Assembly (NCBI GenBank): GCA_023376005.1
Contig: CM042181.1
Coordinates: 23,087,013 to 23,151,012 of the forward strand
Direction: 5' to 3'
Source: Doryteuthis pealeii
Lineage: Eukaryota; Mollusca; Cephalopoda; Myopsida; Loliginidae
DNA: 64,000 bases
This document shows, piece after piece, positions 1-15,560 of the stretch. Below the pieces are notes generated by a model, which did not search any database, was not told the DNA's origin, and saw only the letters and a list, made by a program, of their open reading frames with translations. The translations under genes were made by a program, and so were the position numbers. The number at the start of each line of letters is the position of its first letter. Within the stretch, counting starts at the first letter, position 1.

Positions 1-770
1 TACTCTTATGAAAAGTCCCTAATGTTGTATAGCCGCTTGACTGGACTTCAATAAAACCACAGACACGTATATATAAAAATAGGACCCGTCTTTATTTTCT
101 TCGGTGTGTGAGCGGTGAGGGGCGACGATTGTTCACAATGAAAATGCCGGGTGGCTGGCAAAGGCAGCGATGAGTGTTCAAAGTGTTAATGCCCAAGGGT
201 TGATGATGGGAGACGCTGCTGCTGGGGACTGACTTGACCCTTCATCCGCTGGCCTTTTATATACAATAAATATGCCCATGCATTTATCATTTGATCTGAT
301 AACAGACATATATATTTCTTTATCTTTCTCTTCACCGGAAGACTCTGCTTCCGTTTTCCTTTTTTCTTTTATCTATTTCTTCATCTTCTCCCTACTTCTT
401 GACCGGAAGACCTCTCTTCCGTTCCCCCCCTTTTTTTTTAGATATATATTTTTATCTTTCTCTTTGTCTTTTTGCCGGAAGCTTCCTCTTCGGCAAGGAT
501 AATGCAACATTAACCTCTTTTTTATCGTGTGTTAGAAGGCAGTAGCTGAGGGTCTTAGTATTCCTGGTATGACGTTAAACTGCATCTTGTGGTGAAGTTC
601 CAATTCTGGAGCTCTGGGGAGTGTGGAGTACGCTTTAGGGGGTACTGCCTGTTAGGGTCCCTTCTATTTGTTAAATAGACAAAAAAAAAATGAGTTTAAA
701 TGCTGTAAAACTCAAATCAGCCAACTTACTTTCACAATAATAAAAATTAGTTTCTCTTTATTTTTTAAAG
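1..770. other. Upstream intron sequence of TOP3A
   Basis: No coding exon is recognisable before the acceptor at 770. Positions 545-725 hold a 5'-truncated copy of the SINE family seen in full at 3618-4053, with the same run through 'gttccattctggagctctgggg'-type sequence to the ending 'gttaaatagac'. The rest is unclassified AT-rich and pyrimidine-rich sequence. Because the exon at 771 encodes a mid-protein part of topoisomerase 3, these bases must be intronic and the gene must continue off the left edge. Confidence 0.6.
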
Positions 771-3700
771 ATGCTGTCCGGTGAAACATCTCCCCCTGCC
801 TTGTTGACTGAAGCTGATCTGATTGCGTTAATGGAAAAACATGGAATTGGTAAGGAAATATTTTTTTGCATACTCACAAAAATTCAAATCCGTTAAACTC
901 TGCTTAAGAAATTGAACTTGTGTCGCATCCTGCTCATGTGGAGGGGTTTGGTAAATATATATAAAAATTGAATATAAAATATAATCACAGTCCTCATCAA
1001 TGGTACCCCTCAAAATGGTCATAAATTGAATATTTAAAAAATATTTTAAATATTAAATAGGAATAGGAAAGATATATATAATAAATAAATATATTAATAT
1101 ATATATTACTAAGACATGAGTGAAATTTTCATCAGTGGGCTATTCTGGACAAACACTGAAAAGTTCTTGTCTGAAACTTTTGTTAATCTTTATTGTGATG
1201 AATTAAATGTATTTATCTTTTTCTTTTCTTTTAAGGAACTGATGCAACCCATGCTGAACATATTGAAAAAATTAAAAGTAGAAATTATGTTGGAATAAGA
1301 GATGATGGAAGATTCGTACCAGGTCATCTCGGAATGGGACTCGTTGAAGGTGAGGCTTAATCTTAAACAAAATTATGTAATTTTTTTTCTTACTGTATGT
1401 ATTCACTGTTATACACCCTACCTATGGAAATACGATGATGAAATTAATCCGACAATATGTGAAGAAAATGTTTTCAAAAATATAACAGACACAGGATGTT
1501 ATGATCAAAGGAAAAATTTTATATGTCTATACCGAGAGGAAATTTTCTTATTTTCTAAACATTAATATCCATATGAAATACATCATATCAATGTTAACAT
1601 TTCCACTTGGCCTATTCACGTTCTACATGCGTCATCTTATGATATTCATTTTCCGTTTTTTCACATGCAATGATCACATCATCAGCTTTCGTATTTCGTT
1701 TAAGGGAACCTTCTTTTTGGACTCGGGAACCTTCTGAAGAAGGCCGGAGGGCATGTCGGTCGAAACGTTGTACAAATAACAATGAAGATGGGGACACTAG
1801 TGCGAATAATGCAGATAATACTAATCAACAAACCTCATCTCAAACATTCAAAGAAATACTATTTTATTTATATGAAGTTTTGTATAAAATATTTCTTTTG
1901 AAATGAACGTCATAAGAATGTTGTTTTTTCTTTCCTTTCAGGTTATGATGCAATGGGTTATGCCATGTCAAAACCCCATTTACGAGCGGAACTGGAATCG
2001 GATTTGAAATTGTAAGAAAGATGTTTTAGTTTTTATTCATGTTGTGGGGTTTTAAGGGTCAAAAATAAGACAAACGACTGGTAATAATGGATACAAATGT
2101 ATTGAACAAAAAGGAGTAGAAATTACAGCAAGATTGCGTCCGACCATACAGTTGCGAACTGACTAAGGGTCAAAAATAAGACAAACGACTGGTAATAATG
2201 GATACAAATGTATTGAACAAAAAGGAGTAGAAATTACAGCAAAGAAAGTGGAGATTGCGTCCGACCATACAGTTGCGAACTGACTCGTCTGTGTTGTGGG
2301 TTTTTAAGGGTCAAAAATAAGACAAACGACTGGTAATAATGGATACAAATGTATTGAACAAAAGGAGTAGAAATTTACAGCAAAGAAAGTGGAGATTGCG
2401 TCCGACCATACAGTTGCGAACTGACTCGTCTGTGTTGTGGGTTTTTAAGGGTCAAAAATAAGACAAACGACTGGTAATAATGGATACAAATGTATTGAAC
2501 AAAAAGGAGTAGAAATTTACAGCAAAGAAAGTGGAGATTGCGTCCAACCATACAGTTGCGAACTGACTCGTCTGTGTTGTGGGGTTTTTAAGGGTCAAAA
2601 ATAAGACAAACGACTGGTAATAATGGATACAAATGTATTGAACAAAAAGGAGTAGAAATTACAGCAAAGAAAGTGGAGATTGCGTCCGACCATACAGTTG
2701 CGAACTGACTCGTCTGTGTTGTGGGGTTTTTAAGGGTCAAAAATAAGACAAACGACTGGTAATAATGGATACAAATGTATTGAACAAAAAGGAGTAGAAA
2801 TTACAGCAAAGAAAGTGGAGATTGCGTCTGACCATACAGTTGCGAGCTGACACGCGTTGCTTCATTCAAGCTACAATTGTTCCTGCTACTTATAGTAGTC
2901 GTCGGCACATTCCATTTATGTAGATAGGTTATATCACCTATAACAATTCAAGAAATTTTTTCTCCCTATTCTCTACTTTCTTCTTTCTCAGAGACTTTTT
3001 CTTCCTTTTCTGTCTCTCTCTCTCTCTCTCTCCCCCTCTCTTAAAGAGTCTTTTTCTCCCTGTTCTTTCCCTCCAATCTCCCTTTCTCTCTCTCTCTCTC
3101 TCCCTTCTCTCTCTCTCTTATTGAAGAGTCTTTTCTCCATTTTCCCTCCTCCCTCCCTTCTCACTTCCTCTCCCTTCTCCCTCCCCCATTCTCTCTCTCC
3201 CTTCCTTCTCTCTCCCTTTATTGAAGAGACTTTTTCTGATTCTACGTGTTTTGAAGAAGAATCTTTTGCTTTGTTTATTCACAAGAAGAAGAAAAATTCT
3301 CATTACTTATCGGTAATCTGAACATTAGCTATATAAATGAGAGTAACCTCCCCTTGTTTCTTTCACTTTGAGGAAGCCTCAATAACAATTAAGTTAATTT
3401 CAAATAATGCGCAAGCAGAATTGAGAACACATTTTATGATATTTTCGTGTTAAAATATGCAGTTGTATTGATTTAAACAAATTTGTATTTTCAGTGTAGA
3501 TTTACGGTGAAAGGAAAATGGCCAATCAAAACATAAGGCTTCCTCAAATTGAAAGAAACAAGGGGAGGTTACTCTCATTTATCTAGCTACTGTTCAGATT
3601 ACCTACTTATCTATAATCTTGGGCTAGACGGGCGGTCGGAGAGGCCCCCTCCGATCAATCGGCTGGTCACGTCAAGCCCTAGCACCTATATGATTTTCCC

Positions 3701-6700
3701 AACCCTATTGCCCTTATGGCAAGCCCCAACCCCTTTTTATCATATGGGTGCTAGAAGGCGGTGGCTGTGGGTCTACATGTCCTGGGAATGACGTTAAACT
3801 CTATCTGATGGTGAGGTTCCAGTGTTGGAGGTTTGGGGAATGTGAAGCACCCCTTCATCCCCATTGCTCCGTGGTCCACTCTGACCCGGAGTGGTAGTAC
3901 CTGTTAGGGTTCCATCTATGGGTTAAATAGAAAAATGTATTTATAAAAAAAATGTATTATCCATTAAGAATTGATTTATTTCAAAACTTTATCGGCATTA
4001 AATGACCCACTGAGGTTGATATGCCGTAAAACAAAACAAACCAAACCAAATTATCTATATTATCAATATTTAAGAATGGCGGTTGTTTAAAAGATGCCAT
4101 AGAATAGTTTTGTATCACCTATAATACTGTAATATTAAATGGAAATGAAGAGGGTCCTATCAGAGGTATCTGGTAGGCTAATATTTACCCAGATGCCATA
4201 GACTACCAGTACTTGTATGTAGCCTCATTCTACAATATATTTAATCTAAATGCCCATAAAATATATTAGGTACAAAGACTAAACTTTTTGTTTTTAATGA
4301 ATAATTTTTTAGGAAATTATTTTGTAAAATTAAATTTTTTTTTGTTTTTATTTCAGAGTTTGTGATGGAAGGAAGACAAAAGATGGTAAATTTTATTTCT
4401 TGATCAAATAACACACACACATGGATAATTTCTTATCAAATCATCCAGGCCATGTCACCCACCCTCTTCAATTTTTCTTCTTAGTACAAATAATATTCAA
4501 TATATATGAAATAATAATAAAAAAAATTTTTTTTTGTCGTAGATGCAATGCCACATCGGGATATTGATCTTACTAGGAAAAAAATCAGAAATCAATAACT
4601 TAAAATTGGTTGATTCTAATAATTTTTGTAGCATTTTTGGATTCCCTGGGCCAAAATGCATTTATAAACCAATTTTTAATAGTAGGGAAGCTCTAGAACT
4701 CATTTTACAAACAAATTTGGAGATCAAAAATCAACATAACTGCCAATTTTTGGAGTTGAAAGCTCAATTTTTGGGGATTGTCTAACTTTAACATAGTCCA
4801 CACCTGAAAAAAAAATGATAATTTATGAGGAAGTGCTTCTATCTATCTATATCGTTTTGTTTGTTTATCTATCTATCTATCTACTTGTCGAAAATATCTA
4901 TCTCAGTTTGTTCAAAACTATCTAAACAAGAATTACGACAAATTACGATAATAAGAATTATGACAAAAAAAGAAAAATAAGAATTACGACAAAAACAGGT
5001 TTAATGTTTTTTCCTTTCGAATGGAAAAAATAAATAAACAAGAATTAAGACAAAAAAAGAGCCCCCCCCCCTACATTTAACGCCCTAAGTTGGTTGTTTT
5101 CTTTCAAGTAACACCGCTGTGTCGCCGATAGTTGGGTTGTTATTTTAAAATTCACCGGGCAGCAATTTCGGAGGCAGGGGACTGAGACGCACTTCCTCAT
5201 AAATTACCAAAAACATTTCAGAAAGGTTGAAGTGGGTGGGTGACAATTTTACTTTTTTCTGGATGATTTGTCATGGAATTAGCCAGCACATAACAACATA
5301 TAAAAGCAACATATAAAAATTGTTTAAGAGGATTTTTATTTCTAATTGATTGATCTTAATACTGATTCAGTTACTGGTGTTATTTTTTTCCTAGAGGTTA
5401 GGGAATTGTATACATTGTACATTTTTATTTACACCTGTAGCAGAGATGCTGATAGGTACGCGTCCTGCATCCTTGATGCAAAAAAATCTAAAAGGACGCA
5501 GTAAAATCATATCTATTCGTCCTAGTGTTTTTATTTTTTCTTCCCTCACCATTTCAAGCTAACTGTAAATACATTTCAATAGTTTCTTAGAAACGAATTA
5601 CACAGGATAGGTTACAAGGTAGGAATTAAACGACTTCAGTTGGGACCCAGTGTTTTTCTTTTGTCTTCCCTCACCATTTCAAGCTAACTGTAAATACATT
5701 TCAATAGTTTCTTAGAAATGAATTACACAGGATAGGTTACAAAGTAGGAGTTAGATGCCTTTGGTTGTTTTCCCAGGTCATAAATAAAAACCCTACAATT
5801 TTTTCAAGAAACTTTAGTTGGGGCCCATCAAATTTCCTGGGGACTTGTTCAAAACAAATATGTGCATCCCAGGACGCACTAAATCAAAAAACTATCAGCA
5901 TCACTGCTGTAGTTAGTGAAATGACTTACCTCCTGTGAAGCACATGGAAATATAAGAGGTTAAATTAAGTCATTATAATCTACAGAATGAAGTATTGTTG
6001 GTATTAGCTGAACACCAAGAGAGTCTATCCCCTTTTCACTAGATCAGAGAGATTTTTTTTTTTTTTTTTGCTGGGTGGAACACTACACTTATCATCAGTT
6101 CCACACTTTACTGCACAGATCAAATTACCCAAACTGTGCTTGTCATGTGCTGAGTTGGCGCGGATCAGTATTGAAACCGGAACCTTACTATTCCTAAGCA
6201 AATGAGCTAAACTAGCCCCTTTTTTTTTTTGTATAGTCAATCCCAATAATTGACCCACACCCTCCCTAAAAATATGTCCTGGGTAATACATTAAACTATC
6301 TGATGGTGAGGTTCCAGTTTTGGATGTCTGGGGAATGTGGAGTACCCCTTCATCACCATTGCTCCCAGGTCCACTCTGACCCGGTGGGGTAGTTAGGGTT
6401 CCATCTATGGGTTAAATAGAAGAAAAAATGAGTATGCAAAAATGTGTTTAAAAAAATTGAGTACCCATCAAGAATGAATAAAACGTCTTCAGCATAAAAT
6501 AACCCAACAAGGGTTGACATGCCATAAACTCAAACAACACAAAAAATTTTTTTTTTAACGATTTTTTAATTTTTTTCTTCCCCCCACAGGTATTCTGAGT
6601 GTTCAGATTAAAAAGTACAAAGAAGTTTTCATTGAAGCTGTAAAACAGGTGTGGATAAATTTTCTTTTTTGGTTATAGAATTTTTTTTTTCTCTTTCATT

Positions 6701-9700
6701 GGTTACTGAATTGTACATTGTGCTTTCTATGGTTTGGCATTAAATAACCCACAAAGGTTGATATGCCATTAAACAAAGAAACCAAAAACCTCTATTTATT
6801 TTGACAAGACAAATCAAACTCGCATGCATGATTGTCATCTGAATCTTTCTGTATGTTTGTGAATTTTGGATCTTCACAGTTGACCCCCAGAGATGAATTT
6901 GAAACCATTAAGATGAGATACTACTATGAGATCTTGAACATCACAAATAAGGAAGTAAAAATGAATTGGAAATGATTTTACTATAAAAAAATTAATTACA
7001 ATTTTTTTACTATAAAGATGTATTGGAAGGGATTTTACTATAAAAATACATTGGATAGATTTTACTATAAAAATGCATTAGAAATACTTTACTATAAAAA
7101 TTCATTGGAAATGATTTTACTATAAAAATTCATTGGAAATGATTTACTATAAAAATGCATTTGAAATATTTTACTATAAAAAATTCATTGGAAATGTTTT
7201 ACTATAAAAATGCATTGGAAATGATTTTACTATAAAAATGCATTGAGAAATATTTTACTATAAAAATTCATTGGAAATGATTTTACTATAAAAATGCATT
7301 GGAAATATTTTACTTTAAAATTCATTGGAAATGATTTACTATAAAAATTCATTGGAAATGATTTTACTATAAAAATTCATTGGAAATGATTTTACAATAA
7401 AAAAGTATTGGAACTGATTTTACTATAAAAAAAAGCATTACAAAAGGTTTTACTATAAACTGCATTGGAAATGAGTTTACAATAAAAATGCATTGGAAGT
7501 GATTTTATTATAAAAATGTATTAGAAATGATTTTACTATAAAAATTCATTGGAAATTTAATCCACTTATATTAAATCATCTGAATAAAGAACAACTGCAG
7601 CATATGGGTCACATGACAACCTCAAAAATTCAGAGAAATAGTGTAAATAACAATAAAGATGAAAACAATAGTCCGAATAATCCAATAATACCAAGTTTTT
7701 TTTCTTTGTTTTTGTTTTGTTTAGGCCATGAAAATTGATGAAGCTTTATCCAATTATTTGGGAACAGCCCAGCCTTATAGGGAAGCGTGTAAGTTAAACT
7801 TCTTTTCAATAAATTTACAATTATATAATAGAATAATTCTTACCTAAATGATGACGTGATAATATTCATGTTGGAGGTGCTTGTAGGGTAATGTTTATTT
7901 TCATATGAAATGAACCTGACAAACTAAGTTCAAATCCTGGACAAGCCTGTTTGCATTTCACATAGTGATAATATCTTTTGGAAAGGTATGAATCCAACTA
8001 TTCTCCCTCTAGTAGGGCAGACTGGGTTCTTTAACTTTGGTTAAGCAACCAGTCTAGGAGAAGGAAAACTTTGAATTCAAATCTGTTAAACTCGGATGGC
8101 AGTGGTAGACAAAGATTTAAATAACCTGTGAAGGGTTGATATGCCTTTAAACAAAGAAACTGTAACCAGAATGCTTCTTTTATTGTGTTCTTTAATTTTC
8201 CATTTTGGGTTCAAGCCTTGCCGGAATATCAAATTGTGAAGCCCTGTAACAAATGTGGAGAGAATATGCTGTTAAGAAAAAAGAAAGACAACAAAGGGTA
8301 AGTATGAAATGTTTGATTATAGTTGTTTATTAAAATTAACTTTCTTTTAATGGATTAATATATCTATTATATATATCTAAATATATAAAAGTAAATTTTT
8401 GGTATGTACATGTCGACATATAAGTTCAAAACGTGAGGTCACTCTGATTCAAAATCTTGCATACATATTAACATCCTTCTAACTAAGAAACGAATATTGC
8501 CTGAATATCAAATTGTGAAGCCTTGTAACAAATGTGGAGAGAATATGCTGTTAAGAAAAATATATTTTGGTATGGATGAAATTGTAATATGTTGACATGT
8601 GTTTTGACCAAAATTTAGTTACACATACAGTATTCTATTTAAAATTATTTTAAATATAAAATAGAATCATGATAATAATAGAAAAACACAAAATTGAGCA
8701 TTATATATTTTATATAAATAGAAGAAAAAGAAAAGAGAAACATTTCTTGTCTTTCTTTTGTCAGCTTTTATCTCGGATGTCTGGCTTATCCAAATTGTCG
8801 AAATGCATTGTGGTTCCCGGATTTTGTGTTGCATGCAGAAGTCACTGACAGAACATGTTCTCAAGTAAGTTACAATCCCTATTTAACTGGATGAGTGGGT
8901 GTGCCAAGGGACTCATACTGCATGCTGTTCTCTATCATCTATTATGTCATGCCAGTTGTGGTGTCAAACTAAGCTAAGCCTAAATAGCAACTCAGTATTT
9001 TTGTTTGGGTTGTCAAAATTCTTTTTTCTTTTCTTTTGCCTCTTTCCTCCTTCCATTTTTCCTTTCTCTTCCTTCTCTCACTGACACCTGTTCTTGTAAT
9101 ACTATGCTGGTCGGGGTGCCAAATGTAATATTATGATCTGGTCACGGGACCAAATGTAATACGATGTTGGTTTTGCTGCACGCGGCTCTAAATGTAGTAC
9201 GATGTTGTCGCGGTGTCGAATCTAACGCGATGGGTGTTCTTTGACCCACAGGAAAGTTGAAGTGATTGTTCCGGGCTGTACCTGAAAATGACCAAGTTCA
9301 TCAAGGTTGTTCCACAATTAAAACGAACGCGTTTTTAACAATAAAAGACCTTTATTAATCATACAGTGATTAAAAATCATGTACAACCACAAAGGGATAT
9401 AGAGTTGAGGTTGAGTCGGTATTTTGTGGACTGACTGGCGATATATGCTGTGTTCTGATTCAAATTCAGGACTTTGAGTAACAAGACGACAAAGCAAAGA
9501 CGGTGACAAGGGCCATGAGATGAAGCTATCAATCTGCTAGGGAAGCAGTTGTCCAATCTGGTCAAGAACCAGCTGTCCGATCTGCCTGGGACCCTTTTGG
9601 GTCCTCTTTTATGGATTGCAAACCCCTGAATCCAGGGCTCTGATTGGCCAGCCAATCGAAACGCCGGACCAATGGCCCTACAGTGTAAACATCAGGAGGT

Positions 9701-12700
9701 GTACGAAACCCCACCCACGCGGTCGCATTTGATTGGACGGCCAATCAAAATCATGGCATTGGGTTACTTATCTCGGAGGTAGGTAACAAGTCTCCGCCCC
9801 AGTTTCCTGATTGGTGAGGCACCTGATAATATTTTTGTTATTGTATAAATGGTCCTGTCAATTGCTATGATAATTCCCAGGGACTGGCCTAAGACCACAC
9901 GGGTAATTTGAGATTATCAACATTTTAAAGATTTACTCTTTAAACTGTTTTTTGCTAAATAAATGTCCTTATCTTACACAGTCCCCACAAGAACAATAAT
10001 AGATATGGATATGTCAGCAGCCATTCCTTTTTCATCAACTGATTTCTGCCATTAGAATTCCCCTTCTTCAAAATTACTTCTTATCTTGTGTCGACGCTAC
10101 AAGAATGATAATATATATTTATGTGAAAACATTTGTATAAACAAAAAGTCATTTGTGTTATATCAACCATCAACCGACTTTTAGCCATTAGAATTTCTTT
10201 GTGTTAGAGTAATTAATTTTATCTTGTGTTGACTTTACCACACCACTGACTTGTACTCTAATCTAAGTCACTTGTATGACTCTAGACTCAATTGTTATTT
10301 TTAAGTATCCAGTCAGACATCCGTCTTTATATCAACCACTTTCAGCCTGGATAAAATGGTTCCCTATCTTTTGGAGTTTCCATGTAAATGATAATATGAT
10401 AAAACAGACCTCTGCTTTACATCAACCTATTTCTGCCATTAGGATTGGTTTTGTTCAAAAATTATTTATCATCTTGTTTCGACGCTACAAGAATGATAAT
10501 ATATTTATATGAAAACATTTGTATAAGCAAAAAGTCATTTGTGTTATATCAACCATCAACCGACTTTTAGCCATTAAAATTTCTTTGTGTCAGAGTAATT
10601 AATTTTATCTAGTGTTGACTTTACCACACCACTGACTTGTACTCTAATCTAAGTCGCTTGTACGATTCTAGACTCAATTGTTTTGTTTTTAAGTATCTAA
10701 TCGGATATCGCCAATCAGTCCATAACACTACAGTGTTATATTCTTAAAATGACTGTTCTCCCTCTTCAGGTAAGTGGTTGCTTTTATCTCCAGCCACATC
10801 ACCCACAATGCATTGCATTTCCCTATAAGATGTATACTCTACCTCCCTTCTAGCTTCTTATTATTTCAAGCACGTTGGTAAGTAATTTTCTACCACACAG
10901 TAATGATGTTTCCTTCTCATTCTTAGTTCTTTTTACTATTCTTCTAAGTGTCCATATCTGCTGCTATCACTGTATCGGCTTTTCTGTGTTTTTTTTTCTT
11001 TATCAGGTGTTGTGTCTCTCTTTGCATTTGTTAGTTTCTGTTCATCAGGAACATGGAGACATAATTGTGTGCACACTTAGTTTTATTTCTCCGATTCCAA
11101 CTTAACCACACAGACATGGTAGAACCAGCACAGAACACAAAACGAGTCAGGCCGCTTGTTTGATTCTGAGTAATTCTTCTCTTTCTGCTTTCTTTTCTCC
11201 TCCTTTCCCTCTCTCTGCCTAAATTCTAACCCTAAATTTAATCTGATCACATGACTCATGAGTCAATTAGAGAGGTCTGCTAGGTTGACCTCTGTGTGAA
11301 GGCTGCTGCCAATCAAACCTTATTAAATTACTTACTCCTTGTTAAATTTCCATGAGTTTATGATTAAATTAAAATCCCCCAAAAATTGTGGTGAACGATC
11401 TGACTTACATCCGAGGAAACACATCTGCTTGACTTGTCAGGTTCAGCTTGAACTAGACTAAAGAAACATGGCCACCATTGATGACCGGATTTATAGGGTG
11501 GTGTGAGTGTGGTAGCCCCTATGCAAATTATGCCCACAGAGAATCACAGTATAAAAGGAACTTGCTGTGTCATTTGGCCAATGGCAATTTTGGTATGAAG
11601 GCAGACTGCAAATCTGATGTGTACAATGGGAGAAGTGAAGCGGTATTGATGTGACCTGATTCAATGTTTGAAATTAGAAAAAAAAAAGAAAGAAAGAAAA
11701 AACGGAAATGTAAATCATCCGGATGTCTTGGGTTGGAGTAGAATCAAAACAGATGGTGGCGATCATAAGGCCACACAATGTGATCGGAATGTCTGTGAGG
11801 GAATCGAAAGTGGATCTCAAGTGGGTTAGAAGACCCCTGGAGCAAATCCACTTGAATCAGCTGTAGTTATCTTCTGGTGTGTGAGAGCAGCAGGCACCAG
11901 GACCGGTCAGTTGACCGAGACTTGACCTAGATCTAAAGAAAGAAAATTTTTATCTTTTTTCCACTTAAAAAAAGATAAACTCTTTGTTGAAAATCATATA
12001 GATGACCAGAAGAAATGAATTAAAACCAGATGTTGTAAGACCCCACATTTTGTTGGGAAACACTTAAGGATACAGGAAAAGCTGGCCATTTGGCGATTTA
12101 GCGGAAGTGAATTCCATTGGTAGTTAGAACTAAAAAGAAGGCGGTACTTTTGCCAAAGTGGGATGTCAAGAGAAAATTTCTGACATCTTTGCGCCAGCTG
12201 GAAATCAGAATATCTGGTTGTGATATTATTTAACTGAGATGTTTTTAACGATAAAGCAGATGAGCTGAGCAGGATAGCAAGTGAAGATTGAGGCTGTGCA
12301 AATACTGAGAGCCGACAGAAAACTGACTTCAGCCAAGACTATTGAAAAACTTAGTCACCTTTACGAACTGTTTTGACCAATATCTTTGCAGAGCCTCTGA
12401 TTATATTCCAACCAGAAATTATTAATTAGAGGTCCATCGCTCCCACAGCCTTGAAAATTAATTGTTTTGTATTCTCTTATTGAATATAAATGTTTGTTGA
12501 GTTTTAAAAAAAGACAAAGAGTTGTTGTTTCTTTATGTAACCACTAGGCCGCCATTAACCGTGGAATATATAGTTTCTATAGCAGATTTCTAGTCGTTTG
12601 AGATCTGAACACAATGTGGGAATTCGGCTAGACTTTCGGCAAGTATAGAAACCCTGCAATCCATAGTTGATGCAGAAGATCCGATCTTGACGACCAAATT

Positions 12701-13405
12701 CGGAAATTCCGTGAGCTCATTAGTGGCCGACGGTTATATTATCACAAACTATTTTCAAAAATCTTTTAAAATTTGAAAATGTATTTCTTCTTGGTTTATT
12801 TTATTTATGTTTTTCTTTGCAGTGTCAATCCGGACCTGTTCATATGATAAAATTTCAATTCCGTGCCGGTGCAGTGCCACCTTTTATACCCAATGAGTAT
12901 GTATTTCAAATTCGTTTCACTGCTGTGTTTAACAAAATTCAAACAGATAATTAATAAATGAGGTTTCTTTTATTGTTTTTTTTCTAATCTAAAACTTGTT
13001 TCATAGATTTAAAGACTTTATTTATCCATTGACTCTCTCAAAACTCCAAACAATAAATTAATTCTAATGAGGATGTAAGTAAACATCGAAATGTTAATAA
13101 AATCAGTTACATTTCTTTAATGCTTTTAACCAAACTTTGATGGTTTACAAGATTTTTTTTTCTTATTTTTAAAAAAATATATTTTTAAAAAATTAAGAAA
13201 TGTGACTTTTAATGTTTGATTCTTTATTTAATCAATAACCAGAATTAGGAACAAATTTTTTAATTGAGGAAACAATTTTTATGAGATATAAGTTCTATTT
13301 TTGTGTGTAAAACAAAAGTGAGAAATAGTCTTAATTACAAAGTGAGCATCATATATATATGTGTATGTATATATATATGTATATATATATGTATATATAT
13401 GTATG

Positions 13406-13503
<98 letters not shown>

Positions 13504-13871
13504 CTCATTTTGTAAGATTTCTAAGAAAGAGAATGTTTGACCTAATTTAAGCTACAGACTAGTTGCTTGTAAAACTTGACAAATATATTTCACACTCTCT
13601 AAATCACTCTTATAACATATATAACGAGAAGGTAATCAAGATATACATAGAGAGGGGGAAAGTGATAGGCAGAATATAGAGTAAGAGACGGGTCAGTTTT
13701 TTTTACTTATTTACAAATTACGACTAATTAGAACCAATTAAAATGGGATTTTTTTTCAAACATAACTCAATCCTAGAATTAAGGAATAATTTAGTAAGGT
13801 TTTTGTGTCATCAAACTAAATATGAAAAAAAAGTCTTTAGGAGGCAAACATTGATTCACTCAGCTTTAGTG

Positions 13872-13912
<41 letters not shown>

Positions 13913-14177
13913 AGATAAATATATAAAGGTTTTACATATCTATTTATTAGGTGACGAACATTCACGACCATATTGGTTTCATGCGAGGACCTGATGATTG
14001 CTTCGCATGAACCCAATATGGTCGTGAATGTTCCTTTGTCACCTAATAAATAGATATGTAAAAACTTTATATATTTATCTTATATTATATAACAGCTCTA
14101 TTTTATATTGAGCACTCTACCAATAATACTGCCTTTGGTACACCATTCCAGCAAAAGTTGAAATAGTGACCATCTCA

Positions 14178-14217
<40 letters not shown>

Positions 14218-14514
14218 GTCAGGTATCCAAAACTGTTTGTAAGGGATGATTCTACACGGAATCTTCAAAATCTCACTGTATAATTATATTGCATGTTTTA
14301 GTCGGTGCAAATACAAGGATTTTTATAAATTCCTAGAGAGAGCTCAATGCATAATAATCTATAATTTAGATTAAATACAGAGCAATATTTACCTTTGAAA
14401 GGAAGGAAAAACTCAATAACCTGTCATTCTGTAATAAAATTCTAAAAGCCTTTTAAGTTTTGGTTGAAATAAATTTATTACAGAATGATGGTTTCTTGAG
14501 TTTTTCCTTTCTTT

Positions 14515-14560
<46 letters not shown>

Positions 14561-15518
14561 ACACGTGTTTCTGATCTGTTGTCTTCTTCAAGCATTGAGT
14601 TATTATTTTGGCAGAACATGTCCGATATTTGAGAGGTTTTGTGTGTTTCTGCAACTTATCTATTATAATAGAAAAGTTGCAGAAAAACACACAACCTATC
14701 AAATATCGGACATATTCTGCCAAAATAACTCAATACCTGAAGAAGACAACAGATCAGAAACACGTGTCGCGTATGTAAGATAAAAAGAATTAAAAAAATT
14801 TTTCTGAGAATATAATACATTTTGCGGACCTTCTTTTTATAAAATATTAAATTTTCTCCCGTTGGAACCAGAACAACATTTTTTATATATACTAGCAAAT
14901 ATATGCACCCTCCGGGTGCAAGTATTTAAGTTTTAATGTAATAGAATATATTAAATTAGAAAGGCTAATGAAACTAAATAAGAATGCAGATAAAATGATT
15001 TGAAACAGAGTAGGGGTATAATCGAAAAATAGAACAACTGAAACTTGCACTTCTATCACTCTCGTCTTTCATTACTAAATTTTCCTAATTTAATAACTTA
15101 GTTAAAATAGGAAGTAAAGAATAAAATCAGAATTATTTCTTCTCGTTAATCGATTTCTTTTAAGATTTATTGAAGAGATTTTTGATCATATTCATTAAGA
15201 TAAAACCATACGATTAAAAATCAATAATACTAAGCACATATTTATTAAAATCAAATTTTTAATTTCAATATGCAAATAAGCCTTCCTGTTCACACTGTAA
15301 ACTTCTGTTTTAGTGTATATATAAATACAATTGCATATAATTCATTTGTAGATATGATTAACAGTATTATTAATGTAAAACAATTTTATTAAGGATTGAG
15401 GTTTAAATATAAATAAAATCATGGAGAATGTGACGTCAATAACAAAGGGAATTGTGACTTGAGTAGTAATATAGTTTCGGTTACAGACAAAAAAGCAAAC
15501 AATCTCCATTATAATAAG

Positions 15519-15560
<42 letters not shown>

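Noticed and set aside
8497..8560. Duplicate exon as an alternative TOP3A exon
   Set aside because: No proper splice sites in phase; the possible joins create stops.
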